DNA of 64,000 bases from Gelidibacter maritimus (lineage in GTDB: Bacteria > Bacteroidota > Bacteroidia > Flavobacteriales > Flavobacteriaceae). The notes under the pieces are model-generated. The model did no database searches and was not told the origin of the DNA. It saw nothing but the letters and a program-made list of their open reading frames with translations. The stretch spans positions 1 through 64,000 of the forward strand of contig NZ_JACGLT010000008.1 of the NCBI RefSeq assembly GCF_014062315.1, read 5' to 3'. The position numbers were made by a program, and so were the translations under genes. Below, piece by piece: positions 45,846 through 54,030 of this stretch (positions are counted from its first letter, which is position 1; each line of letters begins with the position of its first letter).

Positions 45846-47036
45846 ATGCCAAAAATTTCACAAAAAGGACAGATGATGCCATCATCTCCAATTAGAAAGT
45901 TAGTTCCATACGCCGAACAAGCCTATAAAGAAGGAAAAACCGTCTATCATTTAAACATTGGACAACCTGACATCAAAACACCAGAAATAGCCCTAGATGC
46001 TGTTAGGGTTCATTCTTTGGACATTTTAGCATATACCCGTTCAGAAGGATCTGAAGAATACAGAAAAAAAATAGCACAATACTATGCCAAAAACGATATC
46101 CATGTTGACCATAGCGATATCATTGTCACCACAGGAGGAAGCGAGGCCTTGTTGTTCGCCTTTGGCAGTGTGATGGATTCGGATGATGAAATCATCATCC
46201 CAGAACCTTTTTATGCAAATTATAACGGATTCTCTACAGCTTCCGATATAAAAGTGGTTCCGGTAATTTCAAAAATAGACGATAATTTCGCCTTACCGCC
46301 CATAGAAGAATTTGAAAAACTGATAACAGATAAAACAAAGGCTATTTTAATTTGCAATCCAGGAAATCCCACCGGATACCTTTATTCTAAAGAAGAAATT
46401 AAACAATTGGCCGCCCTTGTAAAAAAGTACGACCTCTTTTTGATAGCGGATGAAGTTTACAGAGAATTTGTATATGATGGCAATGAATTTTACTCCATCA
46501 TGCAAGAAGAAGGTCTTGAAGACCACGCCATTATAATTGATTCAGTATCAAAACGCTATAGCATGTGTGGTGCGCGCATTGGGTATTTGGTTTCTAAAAA
46601 CAAGGAGTTCATCTCAACGGCTTTAAAGTTTGCACAGGCACGATTAAGTCCTCCAACATTAGCACAAATTGCAAGTGAAGCTGCGTTAGAAACGCCGCAA
46701 AGTTATTTTGATAATGTTATTGAAGAGTATGGTAAAAGAAGAAACATACTCATCAGAGAATTGAAAAAGATTGAGGGTCTAAAAATTGCAGAGCCAAAAG
46801 GGGCGTTCTATTGCATTGTGGAATTACCCGTAAAAAGCGCCGATCATTTTGCTCAATGGCTTTTGGAAAGCTATGACTACAATAAGGAAACGGTCATGGT
46901 AGCTCCTGCCGCAGGATTCTATTCGTCGCCCAATGTAGGGTTGAATCAAGTTAGAATTGCCTACGTGCTCAATGAAGAAAGTCTAATTAAAGCAGTTTTT
47001 ATCTTAGGTGAAGCCTTAAAAGCATATCCAAACTAG
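45846..47036 (+). CDS. Pyridoxal-phosphate aminotransferase, aspartate type
   Basis: A 396-residue fold-type I aminotransferase of the AspC/AlaA-like class. PLP-binding features are visible: HLNIGQPDIKTPE near the start, ICNPGNPTGYLYSKEE (the NPTG motif), LIADEVYREFVYDG with the PLP-ring Asp, and the Schiff-base Lys in IDSVSKRYSMCGARIGY (about residue 238). The substrate is probably aspartate or a related amino acid, but cannot be fixed. The stop codon overlaps the murB start by one base. Confidence 0.88.
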   Translation: MPKISQKGQMMPSSPIRKLVPYAEQAYKEGKTVYHLNIGQPDIKTPEIALDAVRVHSLDILAYTRSEGSEEYRKKIAQYYAKNDIHVDHSDIIVTTGGSEALLFAFGSVMDSDDEIIIPEPFYANYNGFSTASDIKVVPVISKIDDNFALPPIEEFEKLITDKTKAILICNPGNPTGYLYSKEEIKQLAALVKKYDLFLIADEVYREFVYDGNEFYSIMQEEGLEDHAIIIDSVSKRYSMCGARIGYLVSKNKEFISTALKFAQARLSPPTLAQIASEAALETPQSYFDNVIEEYGKRRNILIRELKKIEGLKIAEPKGAFYCIVELPVKSADHFAQWLLESYDYNKETVMVAPAAGFYSSPNVGLNQVRIAYVLNEESLIKAVFILGEALKAYPN

Positions 47037-48049
47037 TGCATATTCAAGAAAACATATCGTTAAAGCCCTATAACACTTTTGGACTGGATGCTCGTGCGAC
47101 ATATTTTGTGCAGGTTAATAGTATTCAGGAATTAAAAGACGCCTTAAGTTTGGAGAATTATCCTAATAAATTTATTCTAGGCGGTGGCAGCAACATGTTG
47201 CTTACAAAAGATTTAGATTGCTTGGTCATTCATTTGGCTCTCAAAGGCATTGAAATTATCAACCAAGATGAAGACGAAGTTCTTGTAAAGGCCTGCGCTG
47301 GTGAAAACTGGCATCAGTTTGTGCTATGGTGCTTGGCGCAGGATTTTGGTGGCATTGAAAACCTGTCGCTCATTCCAGGCAATGTCGGGACTGCACCCAT
47401 TCAAAATATTGGCGCCTATGGCGTTGAACTAAAAGATGTTTTCGAATCTTGTGAGGCGCTGAATATAGAAACTAAAGCAATTGAAACCTTTACCAAAGAG
47501 GCATGCCAGTTTGGATATCGGGAATCTGTATTTAAGCAAGACAAGAAAGGTCGCTACGTTATTGTAAGTGCCACGTTGAGATTGCGTAAACACCAACATC
47601 AGTTACATACAGAATATGGTGCAATTACAAATGAATTAGAAAGTATGGGCGTAGTTGACCCCACGATTCAGGACATTTCAAAAGCCGTAATTGCCATTAG
47701 GGAAAGTAAGCTTCCTAACCCTAATGTAATTGGAAACAGCGGCAGTTTCTTTAAAAACCCAGTGATCTCCAATATCTATTTTGAGAAACTTAAAATCAAT
47801 TTCCCCGATATGCCTTCTTATGTGGTATCTCAAGATGAAGTGAAAGTACCCGCAGGCTGGTTGATTGAAAAGTCAGGCTTTAAAGGCAAAACTTTTAACA
47901 ATTATGGGGTTCATAAAAAACAAGCTTTGGTATTGGTCAATTATGGAGGTGCCCAAGGCTCTGATATTTTTGATTTAGCGAAACTCATTCAAAAAACGAT
48001 AAAACGGATTTTTGGAATTACCATAGAAACTGAAGTAAATATCATATAA
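47036..48049 (+). CDS. murB: UDP-N-acetylenolpyruvoylglucosamine reductase
   Basis: MurB reduces UDP-GlcNAc-enolpyruvate to UDP-MurNAc with NADPH and FAD. The 337-residue product is of the E. coli-like type I: NTFGLDARATYFVQV, FILGGGSNMLLT, PIQNIGAYGVELKDVFESC (FAD binding), GYRESVFK with the active-site Tyr/Arg, the catalytic GSFFKNPV (about residue 237) and WLIEKSGFKGK. The GTG at 47036 overlaps the stop of the aminotransferase (TAGTG), indicating translational coupling. Confidence 0.95.
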   Translation: MHIQENISLKPYNTFGLDARATYFVQVNSIQELKDALSLENYPNKFILGGGSNMLLTKDLDCLVIHLALKGIEIINQDEDEVLVKACAGENWHQFVLWCLAQDFGGIENLSLIPGNVGTAPIQNIGAYGVELKDVFESCEALNIETKAIETFTKEACQFGYRESVFKQDKKGRYVIVSATLRLRKHQHQLHTEYGAITNELESMGVVDPTIQDISKAVIAIRESKLPNPNVIGNSGSFFKNPVISNIYFEKLKINFPDMPSYVVSQDEVKVPAGWLIEKSGFKGKTFNNYGVHKKQALVLVNYGGAQGSDIFDLAKLIQKTIKRIFGITIETEVNII

Positions 48050-48050
48050 A

Positions 48051-48078
48051 AAGGCTTCAACAAAGATGTTGAAGCCTT
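48051..48078 (+). repeat. Perfect 12-bp hairpin after murB
   Basis: AAGGCTTCAACA pairs perfectly with TGTTGAAGCCTT around AAGA. It sits immediately after the murB stop. It has no T-run downstream, so it may act as an mRNA 3'-end stabiliser or a weak terminator. Confidence 0.6.
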
Positions 48079-48218
48079 GAAATAATTACTGCAGCGTCAA
48101 ATGAATAAGCTATTAATCAATTTTCTAAGAAGAAGAAATTCCGACACTACCGATATAAATACAATATTCTAATAATAAAGTAGTTTATTTGTAATTTTAC
48201 TATCTTAATATGATATAC

Positions 48219-48239
48219 GTCCAAAATACAGATTTGGAC
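48219..48239. promoter_or_regulatory. Inverted repeat upstream of the ECF sigma gene
   Basis: GTCCAAA (48219-48225) and TTTGGAC (48233-48239) form a perfect 7-7-7 dyad, 35 bp before the sigma start. It could be an operator or part of an autoregulated promoter; this is inference only. Confidence 0.35.
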
Positions 48240-48273
48240 TATTTAAACCTTACATTAAATTAAATTTTAACTT

Positions 48274-48801
48274 TTGAGCTATTCCTTAGAAGAACATATT
48301 GTCCAGCTTCTTGAAAAAGAAGACAAAGCTGCCATTAATTTACTTTATGAGAATTATTCAGATAGCCTCTACGGTGTTATTTTAAAAATAACCAAGAATG
48401 AAGAAATCGCTCAGGATGCCTTGCAGGAAAGCTTTGTAAAGATTTGGAAAAACGCAAAAAAATACGATTCCAAGAAGGCAAAACTTTTTACATGGCTCTA
48501 CAGAATTGCACGCAATACAGCTATTGACAAACTTAGAAGTTTCAATAATCGTTTTAATAAAGAAGTCCAAATTGACAAATCAGACGTATATATTCTACCA
48601 ACCTCGACTTTAAATCAAGATGTTATCGATTTAAAAGAACACGTTGGCAAACTAGAAGAGAAGTATCAAATAGTTTTAAATGCCTTGTTTTTTGAAGGCA
48701 TGACTCAACAAGAAGCTAGTGATGAATTAGACATTCCATTAGGTACTATAAAATCTAGGTTGAAAATTGGTTTGAGAGATTTGCGTAAACTCTTCAACTA
48801 A
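48274..48801 (+). CDS. ECF RNA polymerase sigma factor
   Basis: A 175-residue extracytoplasmic-function sigma factor. Region 2 (about 25-95) includes AQDALQESFVKIWKNAKKYD (core binding) and FTWLYRIARNTAIDKLR (-10 recognition). Region 4 (about 120-172) has the helix-turn-helix MTQQEASDELDIPLGTIKSRL. Start codon is TTG at 48274. It is followed after 15 bp by an anti-sigma factor, making a classical pair for an envelope signal. This resembles the SigK/RskA type. Confidence 0.93.
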   Translation: MSYSLEEHIVQLLEKEDKAAINLLYENYSDSLYGVILKITKNEEIAQDALQESFVKIWKNAKKYDSKKAKLFTWLYRIARNTAIDKLRSFNNRFNKEVQIDKSDVYILPTSTLNQDVIDLKEHVGKLEEKYQIVLNALFFEGMTQQEASDELDIPLGTIKSRLKIGLRDLRKLFN

Positions 48802-48816
48802 AGGACACTTTAAAGG

Positions 48817-49629
48817 ATGGAAAAAATGGAAAAAAATTTACAAATTTTTATGGAATCGGGCCTATTGGATAGTTTTATCTTAGGTACCACAACTCCTAAT
48901 GAAAATTTAGAAGTTGAAAGTTATATTGCTGAATTTCCTGAAGTACAAGCTGAGTATGAGAGACTACAGGATAATTTAGAAATTTTAGCGAAAGCAAATG
49001 CGGTAGAAGCTCCAAATTATGTTTTGAATGCCGTTATTAGAGATATTACTGAAGATGCACCTGTTATTCAAATGCACTCAGCTCCCACTCACAACCGAAC
49101 GCCATGGTTCAGTATTGCAGCAAGCATTGCTGCTTTTATTTTTGCTGGCACGGCATTTCTACTTCACGAACAAAACGTTTCCCTCAATCATGAAAATCAA
49201 GTGGTTGTAGAAGAAATTTTTGATCTTAGAAGTGATATTGAAGCCAACAACAAAAGACTTGAGAGCGTGATGCTTGAATTTATGAAACTGAATAACCCTG
49301 AGACGGAAAAGTATGTTTTAAGAGGAAATTCAAGAGCTAAAGACCTTAAAACCGTAGCCTACATTAATGCGGTCGATAAAACATCTATGATTGATGTGGT
49401 CTCATTGCCCAAACTCCCTGAAAATCAAACTTATCAGATTTGGGCTGAATTACAGGACAGAATGGTCAACCTTGGTATTTTAGATGAGTCAGAGCGTAAA
49501 TTAAAAACAATCCCTTATATGGAGAACGCACTTGGCTTAAGTATTACAATAGAACAAAAAGTAGGCTCTAAAATCAATAAGGCGCATGCTGAAAACTCTG
49601 TTGCGGAAATCACCCTAAAAAACAAATAG
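48817..49629 (+). CDS. Anti-sigma factor, RskA (anti-SigK) type
   Basis: A 270-residue single-pass membrane protein. It has a cytoplasmic N-terminal ZAS-like part (about 1-85, LQIFMESGLLDSFILGTTTP, no zinc Cys), a membrane helix (about 94-112, FSIAASIAAFIFAGTAFLL), a short coiled coil, and a periplasmic RskA domain (about 175-268) with LPKLPENQTYQIWAELQD. It should hold the preceding sigma factor until a signal or protease cuts it. No inducer-specific clues are visible. A terminator closes the unit. Confidence 0.9.
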   Translation: MEKMEKNLQIFMESGLLDSFILGTTTPNENLEVESYIAEFPEVQAEYERLQDNLEILAKANAVEAPNYVLNAVIRDITEDAPVIQMHSAPTHNRTPWFSIAASIAAFIFAGTAFLLHEQNVSLNHENQVVVEEIFDLRSDIEANNKRLESVMLEFMKLNNPETEKYVLRGNSRAKDLKTVAYINAVDKTSMIDVVSLPKLPENQTYQIWAELQDRMVNLGILDESERKLKTIPYMENALGLSITIEQKVGSKINKAHAENSVAEITLKNK

Positions 49630-49678
49630 AGCTTGTGAATGCTTAATTCAAAATCAATTGGATGTTTGTACCACATTT

Positions 49679-49712
49679 AAAGAGGCTACCTGAAGAGGCA
49701 GCCTCTTTTTTT
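49679..49712 (+). terminator. Terminator of the sigma/anti-sigma unit
   Basis: AAAGAGGCT (49679-49687) pairs with AGCCTCTTT (49700-49708), followed by further T to 49712. Confidence 0.85.
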
Positions 49713-49999
49713 GTATTTCATTTTTTGGTTAGCAACAACAGGTCATAAAGATCGGCTGTAATGCTTGCGCTATGGAACTTTGCCAAGCAAAAATGCGCTG
49801 AACAAAGGCCTTTCCTGTCAATAGACACAATTTTCGAAATATTAAAACCCGTTGGTACGGATTAATTTTCTAATCCAACATAGAAGCTTCCACCCTAAAT
49901 ATGTTACCAATCAAAATCCTAAGGAATTAAACCTTATTAGATGAAGAAAACTTATACAAGATGAAGCATTAGATACCTGAAAATATCCCAAAAAACCTG

Positions 50000-50007
50000 T
50001 ATCTTTG
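50000..50007 (+). promoter_or_regulatory. -7 element TATCTTTG for the Cys-rich mini-protein
   Basis: Exact TAnnTTTG, 16 bp before the ATG. It is identical to the miaB and Nif3 gene boxes. Probably drives the mini-protein, glycosyltransferase, sigma and transporter genes. Confidence 0.55.
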
Positions 50008-50023
50008 TACAAATTTTTAACTG

Positions 50024-50227
50024 ATGAAACTTATACTCATTACACTCATTCTTTTAGGTCTTGGAATTGCCGGTATTACTATAAAAATATGGGCTAAAAA
50101 AGACGGTAAGTTTGCTGGTACTTGTGCGAGCCAAAATCCGATGCTAAACAAAGAAGGCGACTCTTGTGGGTTCTGCGGAAAAACACCTGATCAATTTGAA
50201 AACTGTAACGAACCTCAACACTCTTAG
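50024..50227 (+). CDS. Short membrane-anchored protein with four cysteines
   Basis: A 67-residue protein. Residues 1-20 form one hydrophobic helix (signal anchor), followed by a 45-residue polar part with Cys34, Cys48, Cys51 and Cys61 in the pattern GTCASQ, DSCGFCGK, ENCNE. The Cx13CxxCx9C spacing could hold a metal or a redox centre. Related short proteins occur in Bacteroidota, often tagged only as membrane or secreted protein; no function is known. It begins the group that leads, 6 bp later, into the glycosyltransferase. Confidence 0.75.
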   Translation: MKLILITLILLGLGIAGITIKIWAKKDGKFAGTCASQNPMLNKEGDSCGFCGKTPDQFENCNEPQHS

Positions 50228-50233
50228 CAGTTA

Positions 50234-51346
50234 ATGATTGTTTTTCAAGTGCTTTTCTACATCTTCATTGTAGTCATTTTTGTTCAATTATTTTTTTACG
50301 CATACGCTTTCTCTAAGGTCAATCAGAAAAACCATGGCAACACTCCCACCGTTAAACCTTTTATTTCGGTAATTGTCTGTGCCAAAAATGAAGCCAACAA
50401 TTTAGAAACGTTTCTACCCTCCATTTTAAATCAAGAGTATCCAAACTTCGAGGTGGTACTGATCAACGACAGCTCTACTGACACTACTTTAAAAGTTATG
50501 GAGCGTTTTAAGGCGAAACATAGCAACATCAAAATTGTCAACGTCAAAAACATTGAAGCGTTTTGGGGCAACAAGAAATATGCGCTTACCTTAGGCATTA
50601 AGGCGGCAACACATAATCATCTTTTATTTACGGATGCCGACTGCAAGCCAGTCTCCAACCAATGGATCAAGGAGATGAGCAATTGCTTCTCAACTGAACA
50701 CCAGATTGTTTTGGGATATGGAGCCTATGCAAAAGTCAAAAATTCATTTTTAAATAAATTGATCCGTTTTGAAACTTTAATGACCGCTGTCCAATATTTC
50801 TCTTATGCCAAATTGGGTCAGCCTTATATGGGTGTGGGAAGAAACTTAGCTTATACCAAAGACTTGTTTTTTAAAGCGCGAGGTTTTATGGATCACATGC
50901 ATATCAAATCAGGAGATGATGATCTTTTTGTGAATCAAATTGCCACAGCAGAAAATACCGCCATTTGTTTGTCTAAAAACAGTTTTACGGAGTCTGTTTC
51001 GAAAAAATCCTACAGTGAATGGATCATTCAAAAGAGACGACATATCTCAACCGCTAAGCATTATAAAGCCAAACATAAGGCCATGTTATCGTTGTTTTAC
51101 GTATCTCAGTTTTTGTTTTTTGCCTTAGGTATTACTCTGATTAGTACACTTTTTAATTGGGAAATTGTAGTTGGACTTATAGGCTTAAGGTATTTGGTGT
51201 TGTTTATCAACTTGACTTTAGCTGCTAAGAAATTAGAAGAGAAAGATTTAATTCCTTTCTTTCCCGTTCTCGAAATATTTTTAATTCTGACCCAATTTTC
51301 TATCTTTATAAAAAATCTCATCTCAAAACCTAATCGTTGGAAGTAA
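50234..51346 (+). CDS. Family 2 glycosyltransferase, membrane-bound
   Basis: A 370-residue GT2 (GT-A fold) enzyme with an N-terminal membrane helix (about 3-24), a catalytic domain (about 42-240) and two or three C-terminal helices (about 280-360). It shows ISVIVCAKNEANNLETFLPS (nucleotide-sugar entry), VVLINDSSTD, the metal-binding DAD in LLFTDADCKP (about residue 137) and GDDDLFVNQ near 233. The acceptor is not predictable; membrane anchoring suggests a surface glycan or lipid. Its end overlaps the next sigma gene by 10 bp. Confidence 0.87.
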   Translation: MIVFQVLFYIFIVVIFVQLFFYAYAFSKVNQKNHGNTPTVKPFISVIVCAKNEANNLETFLPSILNQEYPNFEVVLINDSSTDTTLKVMERFKAKHSNIKIVNVKNIEAFWGNKKYALTLGIKAATHNHLLFTDADCKPVSNQWIKEMSNCFSTEHQIVLGYGAYAKVKNSFLNKLIRFETLMTAVQYFSYAKLGQPYMGVGRNLAYTKDLFFKARGFMDHMHIKSGDDDLFVNQIATAENTAICLSKNSFTESVSKKSYSEWIIQKRRHISTAKHYKAKHKAMLSLFYVSQFLFFALGITLISTLFNWEIVVGLIGLRYLVLFINLTLAAKKLEEKDLIPFFPVLEIFLILTQFSIFIKNLISKPNRWK

Positions 51347-51882
51347 AGGAAATCATCAAAAAGGCTAAAACAAATGACCAATCTGCATTTAATGCTTTAT
51401 TGGATTTTTTTTGGAATGACGTCTATGGTTTTCAATTAAAGCGTACCGAAAATGAAAATGATGCCGAGGATATCGCCATCCAGACATTCTCAAAAGCCTT
51501 TGACAAAATAGGTACATATAACGAGGATTACGAATTTAAAACATGGTTGATTACCATCTCCAAAAACATCCATATTGATTTATTGAGGAAACGAAAATCC
51601 TCCATTCAAAATAGATCAAACCAGAATGACACCGATCATTTTCAATATATTATTGATGAATCACCTTCGCCAGAGGATAAACTGATCACTGAACAGAATT
51701 TGGCAAAATTGCTTCGGGATATCAAGAAGTTGAAACCGCATTATCAAGAAGTCATCAATTTGAGATACTTTCAAGAATTAACTTACAAGGAAATATCCGA
51801 AGAACTTAATGAGCCTATAAACAACGTCAAGGTGAAGCTTTTAAGAGCAAAAAAGTTGCTGGCAGACATTATTACGAAATAG
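51337..51882 (+). CDS. Second ECF-type sigma factor
   Basis: A 181-residue sigma-70 family protein: region 2 about residues 20-85 (AEDIAIQTFSKAFDKIGTYN and FKTWLITISKNIHIDLLRKR) and region 4 about 125-178 (LTYKEISEELNEPINNVKVKLLRA). Start TTG at 51337 overlaps the end of the glycosyltransferase. No anti-sigma factor is encoded next to it; an Nramp-related transporter follows 2 bp after the stop. This suggests it is controlled by expression or by an unlinked partner. Confidence 0.9.
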   Translation: MEVKEIIKKAKTNDQSAFNALLDFFWNDVYGFQLKRTENENDAEDIAIQTFSKAFDKIGTYNEDYEFKTWLITISKNIHIDLLRKRKSSIQNRSNQNDTDHFQYIIDESPSPEDKLITEQNLAKLLRDIKKLKPHYQEVINLRYFQELTYKEISEELNEPINNVKVKLLRAKKLLADIITK

Positions 51883-51884
51883 CA

Positions 51885-53099
51885 GTGAAAATTAGTTTCA
51901 AAAAATTAGGTCCCGGGTTATTGTTTGCCGGTGCTGCCATTGGTGTTTCTCATTTAGTACAATCCACACGCGCGGGTGCCGATTTTGGTTATGGTTTGAT
52001 TTGGGCCTTGCTCTTAGTCCATATTTTTAAATACCCGTTTTTTCAATTTGCGCCAAGATATGCTTTGGCAACAGGAGAAAGCCTTTTAGATGGCTATAAA
52101 AAAATGGGGAAGCCTGTATTGCTGATTTATTTCCTGCTGACTTTTACTACCATGTTCACCATCCAGACTACGGTAACTATTGTGACTGCGGGCATAGCTT
52201 CCATGCTCTTTGGAAGTTTCCTTTCACCAGAAATATGGGCCGTCATTATTCTTTCCATCTGTGCGCTTATTTTGATCAAAGGCAAGTACAGTCTACTTGA
52301 TCAAATAATGAAAATCATCGTAATAACACTTACAATAAGCACCATAATTGCTGTTGTGCTTGCGGCAAACACGAGCCCACAGCCACTTTCATTTATCCAA
52401 AAATTACCAGAGAACACTTTAGAAATTAGTTTTTTAATTGCATTTATGGGATGGATGCCAGCGCCATTGGACATTTCAATATGGCAATCATTATGGGCAT
52501 TGGAAAAACGTAAAACAAACAAAAGTTATGATTTAAAGTCCTCGTTATTCGATTTTAATGTTGGCTATTTAGCTACCATTATCATTGGCCTCGGATTTAT
52601 GGCACTCGGTGCATTGGTAATGTTTCAAAGTGGCACCACTTTTAGTGACAAAGCCAGTGTGTTTTCTAATCAGCTGATTTCTATGTACACTAAAAGTTTA
52701 GGAAACTGGTCCTATCTTGTTATCGGTATTGCCGCATTTACCACGATGTTCAGCACTACCTTAACCACTTTGGACGCCTCACCACGAACAATGGCTAAAA
52801 CAACCGAATTACTTTTTGGCCATTTTTCAAAACGCAATTATCTGTTGTGGATTTGTGTTTTGATTGTCGGAACTGTTTCAATATTTTTCTTTCTCGGGTC
52901 AGAAATGGGCTTCCTCATTAAAGTGGCCACCATCATATCATTTTTGACCGCTCCATTTTATGCCATTATAAATTACAAGCTCATCAGTAGCAAACACACC
53001 CCTGTTGAATGGCGACCGTCTTTGAAAATGCACGTACTTAGCTGGTTAGGAATTCTATTTTTAATCGGCTTCAGCATTTGGTATCTGACCACGCTATAA
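51885..53099 (+). CDS. Nramp-related membrane transporter with altered metal site
   Basis: A 404-residue protein with about eleven membrane helices and the general Nramp fold signature (LGPGLLFAGAAIGVSHLVQS, then RAGADFGYGLIWALLLVHIF). In Mn/Fe Nramp proteins helix 1 carries DPGN and helix 6 carries MPH(N). Here those read GVSH (residues 20-23) and MPAPLD (191-196). The canonical Asp, Asn and Met/His ligands are therefore absent and the substrate cannot be Mn2+ by analogy. His23 or Asp196 might form a different site. Starts with GTG, 2 bp after the sigma gene. Confidence 0.85.
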   Translation: MKISFKKLGPGLLFAGAAIGVSHLVQSTRAGADFGYGLIWALLLVHIFKYPFFQFAPRYALATGESLLDGYKKMGKPVLLIYFLLTFTTMFTIQTTVTIVTAGIASMLFGSFLSPEIWAVIILSICALILIKGKYSLLDQIMKIIVITLTISTIIAVVLAANTSPQPLSFIQKLPENTLEISFLIAFMGWMPAPLDISIWQSLWALEKRKTNKSYDLKSSLFDFNVGYLATIIIGLGFMALGALVMFQSGTTFSDKASVFSNQLISMYTKSLGNWSYLVIGIAAFTTMFSTTLTTLDASPRTMAKTTELLFGHFSKRNYLLWICVLIVGTVSIFFFLGSEMGFLIKVATIISFLTAPFYAIINYKLISSKHTPVEWRPSLKMHVLSWLGILFLIGFSIWYLTTL

Positions 53100-53122
53100 T
53101 ATCTATTTTCAAATTTACTTTG

Positions 53123-53130
53123 TACCTTTG
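53123..53130 (+). promoter_or_regulatory. lipA -7 element TACCTTTG
   Basis: Exact TAnnTTTG box, 21 bp upstream of the lipA ATG; distal box unclear. Confidence 0.55.
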
Positions 53131-53151
53131 TAATTGTAAACTTCCTAATAA

Positions 53152-54030
53152 ATGAGTGCAGAAACTATTACAAAAGCAATTCCAGAACGTCAACCAAAAC
53201 CGAAATGGTTAAGAGTAAAACTCCCTACTGGTAAAAAATATACAGAACTTAGAAGTCTGGTAGATAAATATAGCTTAAACACCATTTGTGCCTCAGGCAG
53301 CTGCCCAAACATGGGGGAATGTTGGGGCGAAGGAACCGCTACATTTATGATTTTAGGTAATATTTGTACGCGCTCATGTGGGTTTTGTGGTGTAAAAACT
53401 GGACGTCCGGAAACCTTAGATTGGGATGAGCCAGAAAAGGTAGCGCGCTCCATAAAAATCATGCAAATAAAGCATGCGGTTTTGACCAGTGTAGACCGAG
53501 ATGACTTAAAGGATATGGGAAGTATCATGTGGTCGGAAACCGTGAAAGCTGTACGACGGATGAATCCTGAAATAACCTTAGAAACATTGATTCCCGATTT
53601 CCAAGGAATAGAAAAACATATTGATCGGATTGTGGAGGTAGCTCCGGAAGTGGTATCGCATAATATTGAAACCGTTAAAAGACTGACGCGAGAAGTAAGA
53701 ATACAAGCAAAATACGACCGTAGTTTAGGCGTTCTTAAATATTTAAAAGCTCAGGGACAACGCCGAACAAAATCGGGTATCATGCTAGGATTAGGCGAAA
53801 CGCGTGAAGAAGTTATTGAAACCCTTCACGATCTAAGAGCAAATGACGTGGATGTAGTCACCATTGGGCAATATCTGCAACCTAGTAAAAAACATTTGCC
53901 AGTAAAGCAGTTCATTCTTCCTGACCAGTTTAAGGAGTATGAAAATATCGGACTGGAACTTGGCTTCCGTCACGTAGAAAGTAGCGCCTTGGTAAGATCT
54001 TCTTACAAAGCTCAAAAACACATTCACTAA
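53152..54030 (+). CDS. lipA: Lipoyl synthase
   Basis: LipA inserts two sulfurs into octanoylated lipoyl domains of 2-oxoacid dehydrogenases and GcvH. The 292-residue radical-SAM protein has both clusters: auxiliary [12 protein letters not shown] (C46, C51, C57) and the SAM cluster CTRSCGFC (C72, C76, C79). [15 protein letters not shown] and the RSSYKAQ C-terminal region (Ser ligand) are also present. One-base overlap with the gap gene (TAATG). Confidence 0.97.
   Translation: MSAETITKAIPERQPKPKWLRVKLPTGKKYTELRSLVDKYSLNTICASGSCPNMGECWGEGTATFMILGNICTRSCGFCGVKTGRPETLDWDEPEKVARSIKIMQIKHAVLTSVDRDDLKDMGSIMWSETVKAVRRMNPEITLETLIPDFQGIEKHIDRIVEVAPEVVSHNIETVKRLTREVRIQAKYDRSLGVLKYLKAQGQRRTKSGIMLGLGETREEVIETLHDLRANDVDVVTIGQYLQPSKKHLPVKQFILPDQFKEYENIGLELGFRHVESSALVRSSYKAQKHIH

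Larger units (their letters stand above)
49630..50023. other. 394-bp intergenic region
   Basis: Apart from the anti-sigma terminator and a promoter box for the next gene, no feature is supported. Parts of the spacer (about 49740-49830) resemble decayed repeat or coding sequence but no homologue could be recognised. Confidence 0.45.
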
